Source: CAYXDR01 sp046498185 (GTDB lineage: Bacteria; Desulfobacterota; DSM-4660; Desulfatiglandales; Desulfatiglandaceae). Taken from it: 24,291 nt of DNA. A program made the position numbers and the translations under genes. This document shows, in pieces, positions 21,708-24,291 of this stretch; the stretch's first letter is position 1, and every line of letters starts with the position of its first letter. Where the stretch lies: NCBI GenBank assembly GCA_046498185.1, contig JAWOBE010000119.1:1-24291 (forward strand), read 5' to 3'. The notes beneath the pieces were generated by a model. That model worked only from the letters and a program-made list of their open reading frames with translations, did no database searches and was not told where the DNA came from.

Positions 21708-24164
21708 ATGTTTAAATCAGAGAACGAAAATGAATCCGTCTATGGAGATCAGCTGTTTTTCCCTCTTTTGCCACTAAGGGACGTCGTGGTATTTCCAAAT
21801 GTCGTCGTTCCCCTTTTTGTCGGCAGGGACAACTCCATCAGGGCTCTGGAATATGCTATGTCCCACCGCAAGGAAGTATTCCTTGCGACGCAAAAGGAGG
21901 CTAAAGTCGATGATCCCAAGCCTAAGGACATTTACAGCTACGGCACCATCAGCGTGGTGCTTCAGCTGCTGAAACTGCCGGACGGCACGGTTAAAGCTTT
22001 GATAGAAGGCAAATCACGGGGCCGAATCGAAAATTTCATAGATCGCAACGGCTTTATGATAGTGGAGGTGTCGAAATCTCCGCGCTCCGGCCGGGTGGAC
22101 GTGGAAACCGAGGCCTTGGTCCGTGCGGTGAACTCGGGGTTTACCGAGTATGCCAAGCTTAACAACAAAATCAGCCAGGAAATCGTTAATACGGTAACCT
22201 CCATTGAAGATCCGGAAAGACTGGCGGACACAATAGCAGGTCATCTTCCCCTTCGAGTAAGCGATAAACAGATGCTTCTCGAAACAGAAGATCTCAATAA
22301 ACGATTAGAAAGGCTTTTTGAGAAGCTGAGCAGTGAGCTGGATATCCTCCGTCTTGAAAACCGCCTGCGGTCCCGTGTCAAAAAACAGATGGAGAAGACA
22401 CAGAAAGATTATTACCTGAACGAGCAGATGCGGGCCATTCAAAAAGAAATGGGGGGAAAGGACGATTTCAAGGCCGAGCTCGATGAACTCGAGAAACGCA
22501 TCAAGCGTAAGAGGCTCACTAAAGAGGCCCACTCCCGGGTGAAGCAGGAATTCAAGAAGTTGAAGATGATGTCTCCCATGTCCGCTGAAAGCACGGTGGT
22601 GAGAAATTACATCGACTGGATTCTTTCGATCCCGTGGTATGAAAAAACCAAGGCCAAGTTGGATGTGGACGAGGCTGAAAAGATTTTGAATGAAGATCAC
22701 TATGGCCTTGAAAAACCCAAGGAACGGATTCTGGAATACCTTGCGGTGCAAAAACTCACGAAAAAGCTCCGCGGGCCCATACTTTGTCTGGTCGGCCCTC
22801 CGGGAGTCGGTAAAACCTCGCTCGCCAAATCAGTTGCCAGGGCGACGGGAAGGAATTTTGTCCGCCTTTCCCTGGGTGGTGTACGGGACGAAGCGGAAAT
22901 AAGAGGCCACAGGCGCACCTATATCGGGGCGATGCCCGGTAAAATCATCCAGTACCTTAAAAAGGCTAAAACCAGCAACCCGGTGTTTTGCCTGGATGAA
23001 GTGGATAAAATGAGCACCGATTTCCGGGGAGACCCCTCAGCGGCCCTTCTCGAGGTGCTGGATCCCGAACAGAATTTTGCGTTCAGTGACCATTACATGG
23101 ACCTGGATTACGATCTGTCCGATGTTTTCTTCATCACAACCGCAAACAACCTACACAGCATTCCCTTGCCCCTTCAGGACAGGATGGAGATTATACGGCT
23201 GGCGGGTTATACGGAACTGGACAAATTGAATATCGCAAAACAGTTCCTGGTAAAGAAACAGGTTGAAGAAAACGGGTTGAGCTCCGATAATATTTCGTTC
23301 AGTGACGGTGCGATCCTTACCCTGGTCAGGCATTATACACGGGAAGCCGGCGTGCGGAACCTGGAACGCGAAATATCTTCAATCTGCCGCAAGGTTGCAA
23401 AAGTGGTGGCCAAAAAGGGTCCCGAAACATCGATTTCGGTAGGCAGCTCCTCGATTGGAAAATATTTGGGTGTGCCCAAATTCCGTTACGGCCGTTCGGA
23501 GGAGAAGGACGCCGTTGGAGTCTCCACAGGCCTTGCCTGGACCGATGTTGGCGGTGAGCTTCTGCAGATCGAAGCCACAGTCATGCCAGGAAAAGGAAAC
23601 CTGGTGCTTACCGGAAAACTCGGTGATGTGATGCAGGAATCCGCACGGGCGGCCTTGAGCTACGTAAGGTCACGCGCAAGACAACTTAGATTGCCCGACA
23701 ATTTTTATGAAAAAACCGATATCCACGTGCATGTGCCGGAAGGAGCGATCCCGAAAGACGGTCCATCCGCCGGTATCACCCTTGCCACGGCCATGGTATC
23801 CGCGTTGACCCAATACCCCGTCAGCCGGGAAGTGGCTATGACCGGTGAAATCACGCTGAGAGGCCGAGTTCTTCCTATAGGAGGATTAAAGGAAAAGATA
23901 CTCGCCGCTCACAGGGGTGGGCTCACCAAGGTGATGATACCTGAGGAAAACAAGAAAAATATCGAGGAAATACCCAAGAAGGTTTTAAAGAAAGTCGAAA
24001 TCATTCTTGTTGGGCACATGGATAAAGTATTGACCAATGCACTCGTAATAGGTGAGGGAGAGCAGCTTTTCGCGCCTGAGGAAGAATGCACTCCTTTCCG
24101 CCTAGGGGAACTGGTGCAGGTGGAAAGCGAAGTGGAACCGGATTTACATATTCCGGCCCATTGA
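21708..24164 (+). CDS. lon: ATP-dependent protease Lon
   Basis: The 818-aa LonA-type protease has the N-terminal substrate-recognition domain (about 16-215, starting FFPLLPLRDVVVFPNVVVP), a coiled-coil linker (about 215-300), the AAA+ module with Walker A GPPGVGKT (363-370) and Walker B VFCLDEVDKM (426-435), and the Ser-Lys dyad S687 (PKDGPSAGIT) and K730 (GGLKEKIL). Both dyad residues are shifted by eight from E. coli Lon. I chose the ATG at 21708, right after the clpX stop; an in-frame ATG at 21594 would lie deep inside clpX. The Shine-Dalgarno sequence is weak (GGGTGA over the clpX stop), suggesting translational coupling. The C-terminal tail (about 790-818) is longer than in E. coli. Confidence 0.96.
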   Translation: MFKSENENESVYGDQLFFPLLPLRDVVVFPNVVVPLFVGRDNSIRALEYAMSHRKEVFLATQKEAKVDDPKPKDIYSYGTISVVLQLLKLPDGTVKALIEGKSRGRIENFIDRNGFMIVEVSKSPRSGRVDVETEALVRAVNSGFTEYAKLNNKISQEIVNTVTSIEDPERLADTIAGHLPLRVSDKQMLLETEDLNKRLERLFEKLSSELDILRLENRLRSRVKKQMEKTQKDYYLNEQMRAIQKEMGGKDDFKAELDELEKRIKRKRLTKEAHSRVKQEFKKLKMMSPMSAESTVVRNYIDWILSIPWYEKTKAKLDVDEAEKILNEDHYGLEKPKERILEYLAVQKLTKKLRGPILCLVGPPGVGKTSLAKSVARATGRNFVRLSLGGVRDEAEIRGHRRTYIGAMPGKIIQYLKKAKTSNPVFCLDEVDKMSTDFRGDPSAALLEVLDPEQNFAFSDHYMDLDYDLSDVFFITTANNLHSIPLPLQDRMEIIRLAGYTELDKLNIAKQFLVKKQVEENGLSSDNISFSDGAILTLVRHYTREAGVRNLEREISSICRKVAKVVAKKGPETSISVGSSSIGKYLGVPKFRYGRSEEKDAVGVSTGLAWTDVGGELLQIEATVMPGKGNLVLTGKLGDVMQESARAALSYVRSRARQLRLPDNFYEKTDIHVHVPEGAIPKDGPSAGITLATAMVSALTQYPVSREVAMTGEITLRGRVLPIGGLKEKILAAHRGGLTKVMIPEENKKNIEEIPKKVLKKVEIILVGHMDKVLTNALVIGEGEQLFAPEEECTPFRLGELVQVESEVEPDLHIPAH

Positions 24165-24171
24165 ATTTTTG

Positions 24172-24200
24172 TTGACAACGCAGCGCGATCTTGGTAGATA
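24172..24200 (+). promoter_or_regulatory. Sigma-70 promoter of the tRNA-Val gene
   Basis: TTGACA (24172-24177, perfect), a 17-nt spacer and TAGATA (24195-24200), starting 8 nt after the Lon stop codon and 17 nt before the mature tRNA. The short distance fits a direct tRNA promoter. Confidence 0.6.
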
Positions 24201-24216
24201 GATACGTTCTCGACGC

Positions 24217-24291
24217 AGGCGGGTAGCTCAGCGGGAGAGCATCGGCCTTACAAGCCGGGGGTCACGGGTTCAAATCCCGTTCCGCCTACCA
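24217..24291 (+). tRNA. tRNA-Val (anticodon UAC)
   Basis: This is a complete 75-nt cloverleaf with encoded CCA at the window end. The acceptor stem AGGCGGG (24217-24223) pairs with TCCGCCT (24281-24287) with one G-U pair. The D arm is GCTCAGCGGGAGAGC. The anticodon arm is TCGGC, loop CTTACAA, GCCGG with the anticodon TAC. The T arm is ACGGG, TTCAAAT, CCCGT. More tRNA genes may follow beyond the window. Confidence 0.95.

Overview
The window reads as a chromosomal segment of a Gram-negative bacterium, most likely a member of the Desulfobacterota (former Deltaproteobacteria). The reasons are the tig-clpP-clpX-lon order, a DUF1848 protein, an archaeal-type HTH/zinc-ribbon regulator (COG3357 type), lipoprotein and OmpA-type envelope proteins, and intergenic regions rich in short degenerate repeats. 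The lineage is an inference from gene content; no rRNA is present.

Layout. Positions 1-231 (minus strand) are the N-terminal part of an IS1595-type transposase cut by the window edge. Next come a 709-aa coiled-coil protein with an OmpA/MotB C-terminal domain (329-2458, minus), a 627-nt repeat-rich gap, a J-domain co-chaperone (3086-3889, plus), and a minus-strand pair of PP2C phosphatase and HTH/Zn-ribbon regulator (3897-4964). A compact minus-strand operon runs from 7845 down to 5134: a 57-aa small protein, a GNAT acetyltransferase, an M20 deacylase/peptidase and a DUF1848 protein. An alpha/beta hydrolase (8143-8928) precedes a complete five-gene Dpp/Opp-type peptide ABC transporter operon (9147-14649) with a clear sigma-70 promoter, a structured leader and an intercistronic hairpin. 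Then follow a glycine-zipper lipoprotein, a second coiled-coil protein, a CDP-alcohol phosphatidyltransferase and a HAD-IIB phosphatase (14798-18009). The right end is the proteostasis cluster: trigger factor, ClpP, ClpX and Lon (18479-24164), followed at once by its own promoter and a tRNA-Val(UAC) that ends exactly at the window edge.

How the genes work together. The right-hand cluster couples folding at the ribosome exit (Tig) to the two main soluble ATP-dependent proteases. The ABC operon imports oligopeptides or related solutes, and the nearby GNAT/M20 pair could acetylate and deacylate amino-acid derivatives, though substrates cannot be read from sequence. The envelope genes are scattered single units.

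The least expected signal is in the gaps of the first 8 kb. A short palindromic repeat (8-bp arms, 3-nt centre, ACTC tail) occurs at 2794, 5008, 5058 and 7994, with compensatory arm changes. Two copies form a tail-to-tail doublet like a REPIN. No known defence system, CRISPR array or prophage is visible.
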